From assembly GCF_902493215.1 (NCBI RefSeq), contig NZ_CABUOL010000004.1, forward strand, positions 155,750 through 219,749: 64,000 nucleotides of DNA. The letters run 5' to 3'. Position 1 is the stretch's first letter, and each line of letters starts with the position of its first letter. Shown here in pieces: positions 34,501-43,966 of this stretch. A program made the translations under genes and the position numbers. The notes under the pieces are model-generated. The model ran no database searches. It saw only the letters and a program-made list of their open reading frames with translations, and was not told where the DNA came from. This DNA comes from an uncultured Mediterranea sp. (GTDB lineage: Bacteria > Bacteroidota > Bacteroidia > Bacteroidales > Bacteroidaceae).

Positions 34501-35595
34501 CATACGGTTCATACCACCTCCCTCTGTACCAATCCAAAGGGCATCCGAGGCGTCGGCAAAGGCACTGACAGGCGTGTAGTTCAATCCGCCATTGCGGGGA
34601 GTCCAGGTCTGGAAGGCATCGGACTCGCCGATATATACATAACTCAATGTTCCCGAATAGGTACCAATCCATAAATTCGAGTATTTGTCCGCATATATCC
34701 GCCAGACGGAATTGTTCGGCAAACTGAACTTGTCGGAACGGGAATGGGTATAATGGGTCCAGGTTTCGTCATCGGGAGTGAAGACATAAATCCCCTCAAT
34801 CGTTCCAAACCAAATTTTTCCATTATTATCAATACAAAATGAACGAAAATCAGTCGTCTTATAATTAGAAAACAAATTATACTTTTTTTCAATATGAAAA
34901 GAGGCCAAATCTATTTTGCAAAGCAATCCTTTGTCTGTAAAAATCCACAGTTTTCCCATATATGTCTGAGCAAAACGAATAATTCCCTCCTTATCTGGTA
35001 AATTCAAGCAAAGTTTATTCTTATTATTAACATAATTAAAACGGTAAATTCTCTGTAGACTAAACGTATATAAATCAGAATTATGTACACAGAACAAATC
35101 TGTATGATATCCCGCAAATGCTCCTTCATACTCAGGCTTTATCAAACTCGCGTCAGCTGGATTTAACATATACCATCGATTATTCGTTCTTATCCATACT
35201 CTGTTCCTTCCATCAATCTCCACCGATTGGACTCCATCATAAATTCGCTGAAAAGAATCTAATATAGGATTATATAAATACAATCCATTATTTGTATTTA
35301 CAAATATCCCTCCACTATTATCTGAAGCCATATTTCTAAATACCCATTTCCGAGTTGGTTGCATCTCAGCAAAATAAGAATGATATCTTTTGTAGTGATA
35401 ACCATCAAAACGATACAATTCGTAATCCATCATCACCCAAATAAATCCGGTTTGATCCTGTTTGATATCTTTTACACCATCATAATAAAATCCACCATCA
35501 GGAGATAAATTCCTAAACTTATAACTAAAATCCGCCGCCTTAATATTACCGATCAACAATAACAGCCCCCAAAACAATAACTTTTTTATTTTCAT
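31561..35595 (-). CDS. Hybrid two-component system regulator (HTCS) of the PUL
   Basis: 1344 residues combining sensor kinase and transcription factor. Signal peptide/anchor, then two seven-bladed propeller-type Reg_prop domains (about 25-690; repeated WIGT-type blades such as IWIGTIGNGLVKYD), Y_Y_Y domain, one membrane helix near 770, HisKA with His about 815 (NISHDFRTPLS), HATPase, receiver with phospho-Asp near 1140 (DLVISDIMMPNKDG) and a C-terminal AraC helix-turn-helix. It would sense a periplasmic oligosaccharide and activate PUL genes; TTACTC pairs are the likely sites. The first 250 residues are coded in more AT-rich DNA than the rest. Met at 35604 is an alternative start. Confidence 0.93.
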   Translation of the reverse strand: MKIKKLLFWGLLLLIGNIKAADFSYKFRNLSPDGGFYYDGVKDIKQDQTGFIWVMMDYELYRFDGYHYKRYHSYFAEMQPTRKWVFRNMASDNSGGIFVNTNNGLYLYNPILDSFQRIYDGVQSVEIDGRNRVWIRTNNRWYMLNPADASLIKPEYEGAFAGYHTDLFCVHNSDLYTFSLQRIYRFNYVNNKNKLCLNLPDKEGIIRFAQTYMGKLWIFTDKGLLCKIDLASFHIEKKYNLFSNYKTTDFRSFCIDNNGKIWFGTIEGIYVFTPDDETWTHYTHSRSDKFSLPNNSVWRIYADKYSNLWIGTYSGTLSYVYIGESDAFQTWTPRNGGLNYTPVSAFADASDALWIGTEGGGMNRMDKSTGQISSFSPWNGTDFRNIKSLVTDPEQNLWISTFREGLGMYDVRQRRLVRYRHAKNDKRSLLADDIRKTILEADSGLWVAYQYQKPVVSFFSFHDRLFTHYELDKTSDYLFDIQRQGENKLWAISNEALYCLDIHTRQVEKKMPADSIYLGLFTFCLDDSGNIWIGTIGNGLVKYDVNTSEFHPMKDVLQRNIYSVYTLCYDDGNIWMGTDDGLYCYHIASNHLARFDEGENTQGQVYYPLASMKGMDGKLYFGGTNGFTCVDPKKISYNAYKPKALISNFYIDHEVVRPDYVLKDSVREVVLAYDQTNFGFQFSSDSYHIPEKNRFKYRLRGYNDTWITVDAQNRTAMYSKVPAGVYWFEVYAANNDGVWSDAPTVVKVIRKVAPWFSWPAYVLYFLVFSAGVYAVYRHYSEKKRFKLLLYQESLERDKKEQIHQAQLRFFTNISHDFRTPLSLILAALDKLRREGLKEYYYRILNGNVQRLLNLVNELMDFRTVENGMMKLELEPLDINRMVADISNDFVDYAREREIDFRVECDKSLAPSIYADRNIVEKIVMNLLNNSFKYTRGKGTICLKTLNEGTAFVSQYKNSFTVGNCAGRYYSLVVSDTGVGISGESISSVFERFYKVNTVNADSHLGTGIGLALVKSLVLLQKGDVTIYSERDKGTDMVVRLPLDAEVFHETDFKKLPVETPDEVVGEQPDEGKIGNVVEHVEERLQNENKKKILLVEDNADLRALIAESLADEFLVIQAEDGLVALKRMENMDFDLVISDIMMPNKDGVSLCNDIKNDLNTSHIPVVLLTAKTSLESKLEGVDSGADLYFEKPVDLTYLKLSLLNIFRNRQQLKEHYAKNYYADSSELVTNEQDNKFLKMFIDYVEAHMDCSQLDVNRIAEELGMSRSKLYSKVKGLTGKSVVEFVLNCRLRKAARLIIEEDLTMREVMAQVGIESQAYFTNAFKKVFGETPTSFASKHKKPSDK

Positions 35596-35702
35596 AAAGT
35601 CCATATCTTCCCTTATCAAACTCTATCAATAACTCGGAATTATTATCATTATACATTCCTTTTTTAAGTTGAGTAAATATCCGATTAACATTACCACAAT
35701 TG

Positions 35703-35710
35703 CAAAGATA
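35703..35710 (-). promoter_or_regulatory. -7 element of the HTCS gene
   Basis: TATCTTTG on the minus strand, 107 nt before the ATG. One lone GAGTAA half-site (35670-35675) lies between it and the start. The rest of the 35596-35879 gap shows nothing recognisable. Confidence 0.45.
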
Positions 35711-35879
35711 ATTCTTTTACAGAAAAAATCTTCCTAGATTACAAATATTGAACTATGTTATTTTTAATCACACATCTGTTCTATGTAAAATAAGCCATTT
35801 TCCATATTGAGCCCTCATATAAACATCAACCAGTTAAAAAACAATCGTAATACTATTTGCAAAATCGAATATCCAACAA

Positions 35880-38156
35880 TCATTCCAACACATACCAGTT
35901 GAATCCTTTCGCTGGAATATGAATTGTCACTCGGATGGTATAATCCCTATCCACCGGATATACTACTGCTTTTCCATCCTGCTCTTTCAAACGAACCTGT
36001 TTATGTAATCCAGTGTAATAGACCGGCAAGTCAATTTCACGTTCAATGTCTTCTTCCAGCGGGTTGTAGACAGCAAGGAAACCTTTCTGTTTCAGCCGGG
36101 GATTGACATGCAGAATTCCATCCCAGTCCCTTCCGTCAGGACGGCGCAGATGAATAATGTCCGAATCCAATATGGAGCGGTATTTCTTATAGAAGCTGAC
36201 CCAATGGCTTACCATCGCACGGGTCTGTTCCGTATCATATAAGCGGGGGCCTCGGTAACAGGCTTGCACGCCTGCTCCGAACAAGTTCTGCAGTCGGACC
36301 TGGTAATGGTCCAGATGCTTGCAAAGAGGTTCGATGGTAGCCTGTTCACCCCCGCCATGATATTGGGTCAACGGAACGAACATATACCCCATACTGGGTG
36401 TCTTCTGCCATGTTCCGTCATAGATATTCTGACGTTCGATGATTTCCTGATAAGCCCGTGGCAAGGACCAGTTGGTTTCCACATATCCCATCGGAGTCTT
36501 GTTCGAACCGGAAAGGAAATACCAGTCGGGAACATTCAGGTAGATTCCTTTCTCGCGGCACCAATGGTAGAAGTTGCTGATTACTTTCCATTGTTTCCAT
36601 TGGGAGTCCTCATATCCGCGGTGTCCGCTGTGCGTAAGAGAAGCACAGGGATCGCCCGGATAAGAACCGTCATGTTCGAAATTGCCCATACCGGTTTTCT
36701 CAAAGAAAGCAGTCAGCCGGTTGAAGTACCGGTTCCCCCATTCAGAAGCCAGACAGGGCGACTTGCCGAAGCGGCTTCCTTCCTCACGGCTGACCGCCGG
36801 TTTTCCGGTCTTGCGGCTGATGGCCGCATCCTCGTTCCCAGCACCACGGCTGGCCAGCAAGGAATATCCTCCCAGTGTGATGCCTTTGGACACGGCATAA
36901 TCGTTCAAACGTTTCATGCGGGCCAAATATTCGGGTGAATCGTCTTCTATGTTGAAACCGCTTCCGAATGTCATGATAACCATCTCAAATCCGACTTCTG
37001 CACACTGGTCAATGGCTGTACGAACGGACTGCTCGTCCGAACTCCTGACATGCATGAATATGGGGTTCTCTTGTGTCCAGGGAGCCATCATCCTCCAGAA
37101 CCGACGTTCGGCCAACCCCCTCCGCTCCGTATCGGTCGCATCTCTCAGCATCTCAAACGCGGTACACGACTGGAATTTTCCCCCCGGAGCTATGTCCAGT
37201 TCGGGTCCTATCGGCAGTCCCACTTCCAGCCGGGCCGGCTTGTATTGTCCGTAATACCGGATGCCGGTGGCTTCGTATTCGGGATGGTCGAAGACCCATC
37301 TTACCGCCGGATTGTCCTTCATGGCTTCCATGTCGCCCCCCATGGCATAGTCGGTCACGACAAACAGTTGGGTAAAGCGGTCGATATAGTCTCTCGGCGC
37401 ATCAGTCTGTACAGGCTTCTTTCTATAATTGCGTGTGAATGTTCCCGGATTCTGGGCAAGCATCCTTATCTCATGCGGCTCTCCATAATGTACTTTGGGC
37501 GCCGTTTCCGCCAGTGCCAATATTTCGGACTTGAATGCGTTCAAAGTGACATTCCTATCTGTCCCGTTGTCGACTTCAATTTGTTTGGACATGATAGGGG
37601 CTCCGTCATAGATTTCATAGATGACCCGGACTGTGATTCCACGAATGGCCTGTGAAGCCTCCGGTCCGGCCTGGTATTCGAAAACAATCCGTTTTCCGGG
37701 TGCCGGCCAGGGATTTTCATCATTGGCAATCCATTTCCTGTTGGGTTTATAAGGAAAGCGTTCGACGATCTTTCCAATCTCGTATCCGGTACAGACGAAT
37801 GCCGTATCACACCCTTTCATTCTGGAAATGAAATTTCTGGAAAGGAAGTTCTGTACAGGCTGTCCGTGCAGTCCTCCAACGGGATATTCCTTCCCGTCGA
37901 TGATAAGCAAAGCCTCGGGACGGACAGCTCGCAATTCCCCGTTACCGGTCATCTTGTTGTCCAAACCGACTGTAGCCACATAGGGAGGTAAAGTAAATGC
38001 CCTAGACATCAATCCATTCTCTACATATATAACACTATCTCGGACTTCTATCTTGCTACGGAAGGTACTTCCGTCGAGCAGCCAGTCTTTTCCCAGTCCA
38101 CCAGCCCAAGTCAAACTCGTGTAGCCAATCAACAAGGACAATAGAAATATTTTCAT
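35880..38156 (-). CDS. Secreted glycosidase-like protein, family unassigned
   Basis: 758 residues from MKIFLLSLLIGYTSLTWAGG, a clear signal peptide. Residues about 20-330 look like a beta-sandwich; about 340-650 look like a TIM barrel, with successive strands FEMVIMTFGSGFN, ITLGGYSLL, GNFEHDGSYPGDPCAS and IYLNVPDWYFLSG; a small C-terminal beta domain follows. The Asp in FEHDGSYPGD sits where clan GH-D alpha-galactosidases have their nucleophile, so an alpha-galactosidase-like enzyme is my best guess, not an assignment. A terminator separates it from the susC operon; its own promoter was not found. Confidence 0.5.
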   Translation of the reverse strand: MKIFLLSLLIGYTSLTWAGGLGKDWLLDGSTFRSKIEVRDSVIYVENGLMSRAFTLPPYVATVGLDNKMTGNGELRAVRPEALLIIDGKEYPVGGLHGQPVQNFLSRNFISRMKGCDTAFVCTGYEIGKIVERFPYKPNRKWIANDENPWPAPGKRIVFEYQAGPEASQAIRGITVRVIYEIYDGAPIMSKQIEVDNGTDRNVTLNAFKSEILALAETAPKVHYGEPHEIRMLAQNPGTFTRNYRKKPVQTDAPRDYIDRFTQLFVVTDYAMGGDMEAMKDNPAVRWVFDHPEYEATGIRYYGQYKPARLEVGLPIGPELDIAPGGKFQSCTAFEMLRDATDTERRGLAERRFWRMMAPWTQENPIFMHVRSSDEQSVRTAIDQCAEVGFEMVIMTFGSGFNIEDDSPEYLARMKRLNDYAVSKGITLGGYSLLASRGAGNEDAAISRKTGKPAVSREEGSRFGKSPCLASEWGNRYFNRLTAFFEKTGMGNFEHDGSYPGDPCASLTHSGHRGYEDSQWKQWKVISNFYHWCREKGIYLNVPDWYFLSGSNKTPMGYVETNWSLPRAYQEIIERQNIYDGTWQKTPSMGYMFVPLTQYHGGGEQATIEPLCKHLDHYQVRLQNLFGAGVQACYRGPRLYDTEQTRAMVSHWVSFYKKYRSILDSDIIHLRRPDGRDWDGILHVNPRLKQKGFLAVYNPLEEDIEREIDLPVYYTGLHKQVRLKEQDGKAVVYPVDRDYTIRVTIHIPAKGFNWYVLE

Positions 38157-38200
38157 AATAATCTTACTCAAAGGCAATAAATATTAGGGAATCTTATAAC

Positions 38201-38248
38201 AAAAAGGCAAGGCATATCTAACCTTTGTAAAACCAGATATGCCTTGTC
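38201..38248 (-). terminator. Terminator of the susC operon
   Basis: A perfect 12-bp stem CAAGGCATATCT / AGATATGCCTTG with a 15-nt loop, followed on the minus strand by CCTTTTTG, 28 nt after the discoidin-type lipoprotein gene. Confidence 0.8.
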
Positions 38249-38275
38249 AATTATTATATAGTATAACAATTTAAA

Positions 38276-39406
38276 TTAGTTCCGCTCATAGTCACGTCCT
38301 AAACGGAATTCTGCAACCTGAACAGTACTACCACTTGAAGTATCAATAGAAGTATATTCCACTTTCACATACCGATATGTAGATAAAGGAAGTTCGTAAT
38401 TTAAATTTTTAGTCCGATCAGTTGTTATTTTATCAGCAATCTTTTCGAAAGTTGTTCCATCATGACTACCATAAAGTTGAACCTCAGGTATTCTTAAATA
38501 AGATTGTGTATTACTACTTCTCCAACCCAAATAAAAATAATTAAACTCTATCGCCTCCAAACAATCTACTACAAAATGTAAAACATGATCTACAGGTGTG
38601 GAACATCCACTATAGGTCTTTCCAGGTTTTACCAATGATAAATATGTACTAAGCTCACCATCCAATATGTCTTCGGGTTTACCCGTAGTTCCATCCGGAC
38701 AATAGCCATAATCAACAGAAGTTTTCACTGTCCATCCATCTGTCGAATACAACACATTACTTTCCACAGTCATTGGGACTGTAATAGAAAATCTACCTTC
38801 ATCAATAGCTGTAACATTAACATTCACTACACCACCCCAAACACCGGTAAGTTTACCGTCTGTCGTTACTGTAGCAATACTTTCATCGTCTACACTATAT
38901 GTAAACGTCTTATAACTGGCATTTTCTGGTAAAGCAGAGAAATACGAAGCCAAGTCAATTGTCTGATGCATATAGATACTTTCTGGAAGCTCATCACTTA
39001 CTACAATATTTTCTACTGGTACAACAGGGGCAGCTCCTTGCTTTATAACCAACTCAACTTGATGCAAATCATCATATATCAAATAAGAAATAGCAGTTCT
39101 TTCCTCCGGTATTGTCGAAGCAGCAATATCAAACACCAATTTCCCATCTTTTATATAACCCGAACACCATGTTTCTTCATTGATTACATACACAGCATTC
39201 GCATCCAATTCCCCTGCCAACTCGTAATCAGCAGTAAGTTCTCCACCTTCATAACCTATACTGAGAGATTCTCCAGGTATTGTCACCCAATTATCAGGAA
39301 CAATCACTTCTTTATCATCTTCGCAATGGATGAAAACTAATGAACACAAAATAAAAGACAGCCATGTACAGGCCTTGTTTAACGTATGATTCCAATTCAT
39401 TTTCAT
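38276..39406 (-). CDS. Surface lipoprotein with BACON-like, Big2-like and discoidin-like domains
   Basis: 376 residues. Lipobox FIHC (Cys about 29), a BACON-type repeat (about 35-130, ending LVIKQGAAPVVPVE), a Big2-like domain (NIVVSDELPESIYMHQ, then DESIATVTTDGKLTGVWGG) and a C-terminal F5/8 type C-like domain (DILDGELSTYLSLVKPG through YRYVKVEYTSID). Probably binds glycan at the cell surface, the role often called SGBP in PULs. It follows the M60 gene by 33 nt. Both share the start VIVPDNWVTIPGESLSIGYEGG (in part) with the neighbour's VRIPDNWIEIS, so the N-terminal modules are related. Confidence 0.78.
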   Translation of the reverse strand: MKMNWNHTLNKACTWLSFILCSLVFIHCEDDKEVIVPDNWVTIPGESLSIGYEGGELTADYELAGELDANAVYVINEETWCSGYIKDGKLVFDIAASTIPEERTAISYLIYDDLHQVELVIKQGAAPVVPVENIVVSDELPESIYMHQTIDLASYFSALPENASYKTFTYSVDDESIATVTTDGKLTGVWGGVVNVNVTAIDEGRFSITVPMTVESNVLYSTDGWTVKTSVDYGYCPDGTTGKPEDILDGELSTYLSLVKPGKTYSGCSTPVDHVLHFVVDCLEAIEFNYFYLGWRSSNTQSYLRIPEVQLYGSHDGTTFEKIADKITTDRTKNLNYELPLSTYRYVKVEYTSIDTSSGSTVQVAEFRLGRDYERN

Positions 39407-39439
39407 ATTCGTCTATTAATTAGATTTAAAATTCTTATT

Positions 39440-41809
39440 TCATTTAAAGTCTTGATAATTTGCATCAGTAATCAAGTAAACCTCAGTATGAGGCCTTTTA
39501 TAATTGCAATCGTTAATTTCTTCAATCAATTGATTTATTTCCTCTTGAGTAATAATAAATTCCTTTGTACCGTAATCATTAAGTTTGGTATCGACCGGAC
39601 ATAAAAAGCCCCACGCTTTAAAAAAATCAAGCATATTATAACCAGAAATACGGCATACTTGACGAACAAAATCCAATTGATTGGATCCCTGATTTTTACC
39701 GGTATCACTAGGACTTTCATGAGTTCGGTAATACTCATACAAATCACGATAGAAATCTTTCATTCCCAAAGCATCAATAAAATAAAGCTTCAATTGCCAG
39801 AAAGGAACCAACTTTTCCGATACTTTGTTATAGCCATCATCCGAATATCCAATACAATGAGGCACATCATTATCCGGATCATCATCAATATTCTGTTTGA
39901 CAATCAAGTCATAAGAACTTTGATACCAACCATCAGTCAATGCACGACACTCTATTCCCAACGTTTCTTCTACATGAAGAGCTGTCAGGTTATTAGTTAC
40001 CTCAGTCAATCCAGACCATTTCATACCCGGACGTGTCTGATTACAATGCCCCACTTCATGAGCCGGTCCCCAAAAGCGCTGTTTCCATACAGAAATATCT
40101 GTAAACAGATTGGCATATCCATTGTCAGAATATACCGTACGATAGTCCGACGCATTAGGGCTGGCTGCCTTATAATCGATAGAACAATGCATGCGGTTAT
40201 TGAAAATCCGAGCATATTTAACAAGTCCTATGAAATCTAATTCTGCATAAACCAAATTGTCCAGATTCTGAATAGATTCGGTAATCTTCGTATTATATTT
40301 CTTAAAATCCTCTACTTTCCAAGTAAGATGCGAATAATGTCCCAGTACATCAATATCTTGATATTGTGCATTATTCAATATCCTTAACCAATCGTCTTCC
40401 GTATTTTTGGCAATATCGAAATAACCATTTACCTTACCACCTGCGAAGTGTAATGTAACAGTATTGTCTCGAATCACTTTATTTTGTGCATCTGTAGCTT
40501 CAACTATCGGTAGAGGAATATCATCATCCACATGATTCAGTACATAAATCAGTCCACCAACATCGGCTGTAACTTCATTGTACCCTTCATCCAATTCATA
40601 TTCTCTAAAATTATTATAACCTCCACTAACATCCTGAATCAGAATCGATATCTTCCGGCCTTGGGGTATTTTCCCTACAAACACAGGAATTGTCTCTCCC
40701 CACTTGGTAAAAATGCCCGTAGGATTGTCTCTCAAACTGTATTTGTTGGTTTTATTTTTTGTTGCCATAATTACAGGATTCTGATAAGGACGATAATCAC
40801 TCAACCGATAATCCATACTATATGTTCCATCCAACAAACTTTGAGCCGTCTCTTTCAGATATTTATTGGGAATCTGGTTGATTTGTTTTTGAGTTACCCC
40901 CTCCTTCAAAATGGTCCCTAACTGATCAGCAAAAATACTTGCAGGATCAAAGCGATTCTCACTAGCTTGGAAGAACTCCATTTCAGCACAGCTTACTCTA
41001 TCCTCATAAGCCTTGGTAATTACAAAACGAACTTCTTTCACACCGACGATTCCTTCTGGGAATTTGATTGTAAAAGGAGTATGCACTCCGTTTCCACGGA
41101 CATATTCACCAACTTTCGCAAAATTCGGCTGTTCTTCTGTAGAAACCTCTACCGAAAACTCATCAAAAGAACCCCATTTATTTCCAGAATCAGTACGAGG
41201 AGTATAAACTATACTATTCAACGTATGTCCCTGCTCCAAGGTATAAGTCAGATAAAATGGATAAGTAACAGCACCAAACTTCGAATTATAGTAGGTTTTC
41301 TTATTTCCATCGCATGACATAGCAATCGTCAACGGATTTCCATCACTATCTTTACTATCTTCTTCCTGCGAAGTAGCTTCGGCACTTGTCACTTTTATCA
41401 ACATATCTGCCGAACTAGGTGCCTTGGCCTGAGTGACAGAAATACTGCAATGATGATTATCATCATAAGAGAGAATCAATGTAGTTGACCGTTCTCTTTC
41501 TACATATGAACGTTCACAAAGAACCTGTAATCTACCGTTTTGAGTCGTAACAGTCAACCAATCATCTCCTCCATTACTTAATGATACTTGCAGTTCAGAT
41601 TCATCGATACCAGTCACTAACTGGAAATTTCTAATATCCTGCCCACCTTCATAGGCAAATTCTATTTTATCTGTAGAAATTTCAATCCAATTATCCGGTA
41701 TCCGGACTCCGTCGTCCGTATCCTTACATGCTATTGTCAATAAAGGAAACAGTAAAGAGATTATCAACAAACCAAAATATTTGACAATATCATTCACCAT
41801 ATTTATCAT
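39440..41809 (-). CDS. M60-family (enhancin-like) metallopeptidase lipoprotein
   Basis: 789 residues. Lipoprotein signal (LLTIAC), BACON-like domain (VRIPDNWIEISTDKIEF through SISVTQAKAP), discoidin-like domain (about 110-265) and the M60 peptidase region with the zinc motif HEVGH (His about 584) in FWGPAHEVGHCNQ and the downstream Glu in NNLTALHVEETLG. M60 proteins cleave mucin-like O-glycoproteins; BT4244 of B. thetaiotaomicron is the known example. The second Met (41800) is an equally possible start. A GC-rich hairpin separates it from susD. Confidence 0.88.
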   Translation of the reverse strand: MINMVNDIVKYFGLLIISLLFPLLTIACKDTDDGVRIPDNWIEISTDKIEFAYEGGQDIRNFQLVTGIDESELQVSLSNGGDDWLTVTTQNGRLQVLCERSYVERERSTTLILSYDDNHHCSISVTQAKAPSSADMLIKVTSAEATSQEEDSKDSDGNPLTIAMSCDGNKKTYYNSKFGAVTYPFYLTYTLEQGHTLNSIVYTPRTDSGNKWGSFDEFSVEVSTEEQPNFAKVGEYVRGNGVHTPFTIKFPEGIVGVKEVRFVITKAYEDRVSCAEMEFFQASENRFDPASIFADQLGTILKEGVTQKQINQIPNKYLKETAQSLLDGTYSMDYRLSDYRPYQNPVIMATKNKTNKYSLRDNPTGIFTKWGETIPVFVGKIPQGRKISILIQDVSGGYNNFREYELDEGYNEVTADVGGLIYVLNHVDDDIPLPIVEATDAQNKVIRDNTVTLHFAGGKVNGYFDIAKNTEDDWLRILNNAQYQDIDVLGHYSHLTWKVEDFKKYNTKITESIQNLDNLVYAELDFIGLVKYARIFNNRMHCSIDYKAASPNASDYRTVYSDNGYANLFTDISVWKQRFWGPAHEVGHCNQTRPGMKWSGLTEVTNNLTALHVEETLGIECRALTDGWYQSSYDLIVKQNIDDDPDNDVPHCIGYSDDGYNKVSEKLVPFWQLKLYFIDALGMKDFYRDLYEYYRTHESPSDTGKNQGSNQLDFVRQVCRISGYNMLDFFKAWGFLCPVDTKLNDYGTKEFIITQEEINQLIEEINDCNYKRPHTEVYLITDANYQDFK

Positions 41810-41842
41810 TGATATTAGATTAATTGAAAGAATAAATGTAAT

Positions 41843-41875
41843 GGGGTGCGCTTCCCGAAGAGGTATCCGCACCCC
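41843..41875 (-). terminator. Intercistronic hairpin between susD and the M60 gene
   Basis: GGGGTGCG / CGCACCCC with a 17-nt loop, no strong U-run. Probably partial attenuation or message stabilisation favouring susC-susD over the downstream genes. Confidence 0.45.
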
Positions 41876-41900
41876 CTCATTTCTCACATATTAAATACAA

Positions 41901-43934
41901 TCAATCCCACAACGGGTTCTGAACCGTCAATTCACTCTTCTGCATCTCATTATAAGGTACAGGATAAAGTAACATAGCCTTTTTCCAAGGATAACGGTCC
42001 ACAACAATACGATTATAATAAGAGCCTTCACCGATATTATCACTGAATTTCACAGCCGTATTACCCAAGTTATTGAATGATGTCACTGCAGGTTTACTGA
42101 TATCCATTCCATAACGAATAATTTGTTTGTCTTCGTTATCTTTAATCCATTCACCAGTATATTCATCCTGAGACCAACCTGCACGCATCCATCTGTGCAT
42201 ATCAAAGTAATAGTTACCTTCACCCAACATTTCAATAATACGTTCACGGTAGATTGCCTCTCGCTGTTGATCCTGATCACCAATAATGTTCTTTACTCCA
42301 TTATCTGCCAATTCTCTATATCCAGGTATACCTGCACGTTCACGAACCAAATCAACATATTTAATAATATTCGGATCGGACGGGTCTATTTCATTACAAA
42401 CTTCTGCATAATACAGATAAAAATCTGCCAAACGGAAATAAATCCATGGACGTCCCCAATCCTTCGGATTAGATCCTTCATTCATCAAAGTACGATTGTT
42501 GAATTTATAAAGTAAATATCCGGCACGGGCATGCATAGTCTGATCCTTATAACCTGCACCTCCTTTACTGAAATAGGCTCCCCAATCCGGATAACCACTC
42601 CGCTGAATATGCCAACTTTTTCCTTCATATGTCACATCTGCATAAAAACGGGGTTCACGACCTACATACATGTTAAATATATGCTTATCAACATGTTTCT
42701 CTTTAACTGTATTTGACAAAGTTGTACAAGGATTCTCTAAATCAGTAAAACCATTTTCATTATATGTCGGATCTTCATTAATATCCAATCCATTCTCCGT
42801 AAAGAACAAATCAATAATATTCTGATAAAAGCCAACATTACCCATACCACCAGGAATATCTCCAGGAATAGTTCGAGCTTCCATCTTCAAAGTAACACCG
42901 TCATTGAAATCATTATTCCCATTTGCCCACAAAATTTCATCATTGTAATATTGGAATAATTCATAAATGGAAGTATGCGGATCACGATCTTTCGAATAAT
43001 ACAATCCCATACCATGAGCGTCAGCAAAAGCAAAAAGAGCCTCTAAATGTTTCTTAGCTGTTTGCCATTTACTAGCATCATAATCGGGGAACAATCGTTT
43101 ACCATCTTTATTCGTCAAACTAAGAGCCTCAGTATATCCTCCATTGAACAAAGGAGAGGCTGCATAGACCCACAATCGAGCCCTTAATGCCAAAGCTGCA
43201 GCTTTAGTAGGACGGAGAATTTCACGTAAATTATACACACTATTATCATGTTCATAATCCGCACCATCTCCCGTTTTTATCGTCTCCGGTAAAGCATCAC
43301 TATAATCCCCACTTATTACACGTTCCAATAAACCATCAATGTATTGTACCATTTCATCAACTGAAGCACGAGCATAATCAACATCTTCATTCGGGTCTGC
43401 TATCTCCGTAATAATCGGCGTAGGGCCATAAAACTCAAAAAGCAAGAAATAATTATAAGCCAACAAATAAATAACATCTGCCTTATAACGTCGCATTTCT
43501 TCAACGCTAATATAACCAGCAGCAGCCCCCGGTTCTCCAATACTCTCCGGTGCATTTTCTAAAAATATCATAGCCTGACGAATTTGCTTATAGCAATTCC
43601 ACCAGCGATTATGAGTCGTACTACTCGGCGTAAAGGTATTTTAACCAAATTTCAACACATTAGGATGAGCACAAACTATTTCTCCAGAATAAATTGCCTG
43701 AGCATTCACTGTTCCATTGGAATTTTGTACATCCAATCCCATTTCCGAATAATTTGGGCAGGTCTGATAAATCTCCCCATACCATTGAGTTAAATATTTG
43801 GCTGTAGAAAAAACTTCTTCCTTATCCAAATTTTGAGATAACTCCTTGGACACATCCAAATAATCTGAGCAGGAAGTAAAGATTCCGGCCATTGCAATAG
43901 CCGCTGTTGTACATATTGTTTTAATGAATTTCAT
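41901..43934 (-). pseudogene. susD-like: SusD/RagB-family lipoprotein gene with one in-frame stop
   Basis: Outer-membrane glycan-binding partner of SusC. The first 97 codons give the lipobox IFTSC, DYLDVSKELSQNLDKEEVF and continue to FKFG-like LKFG, then TAA (43641-43643). Reading straight on in the same frame gives TFTPSSTTHNRWWNCYKQIRQAMIFLENAPES, the conserved SusD helix, and on to the normal C-terminus (677 codons in all). So it is a single nonsense codon, not a frameshift or deletion. Either the strain lacks functional SusD, the base is a sequencing error, or the stop is read through. A restart at the ATG at 43571 would lack the lipobox. Confidence 0.85.
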
Positions 43935-43966
43935 ATTACAAGCAGTTTTAGGTTGATTAATAAATA

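Noticed and set aside
38164..38174. A fourth TTACTC operator before the unassigned glycosidase-like gene
   Set aside because: Only one half-site, no partner at 21 bp, and it lies within a few bases of the start codon without a -7 box at the right distance.
43571..43643. Frameshift or insertion explaining the split susD
   Set aside because: Both parts are in the same frame and the translation between them continues the SusD fold; only the TAA interrupts.
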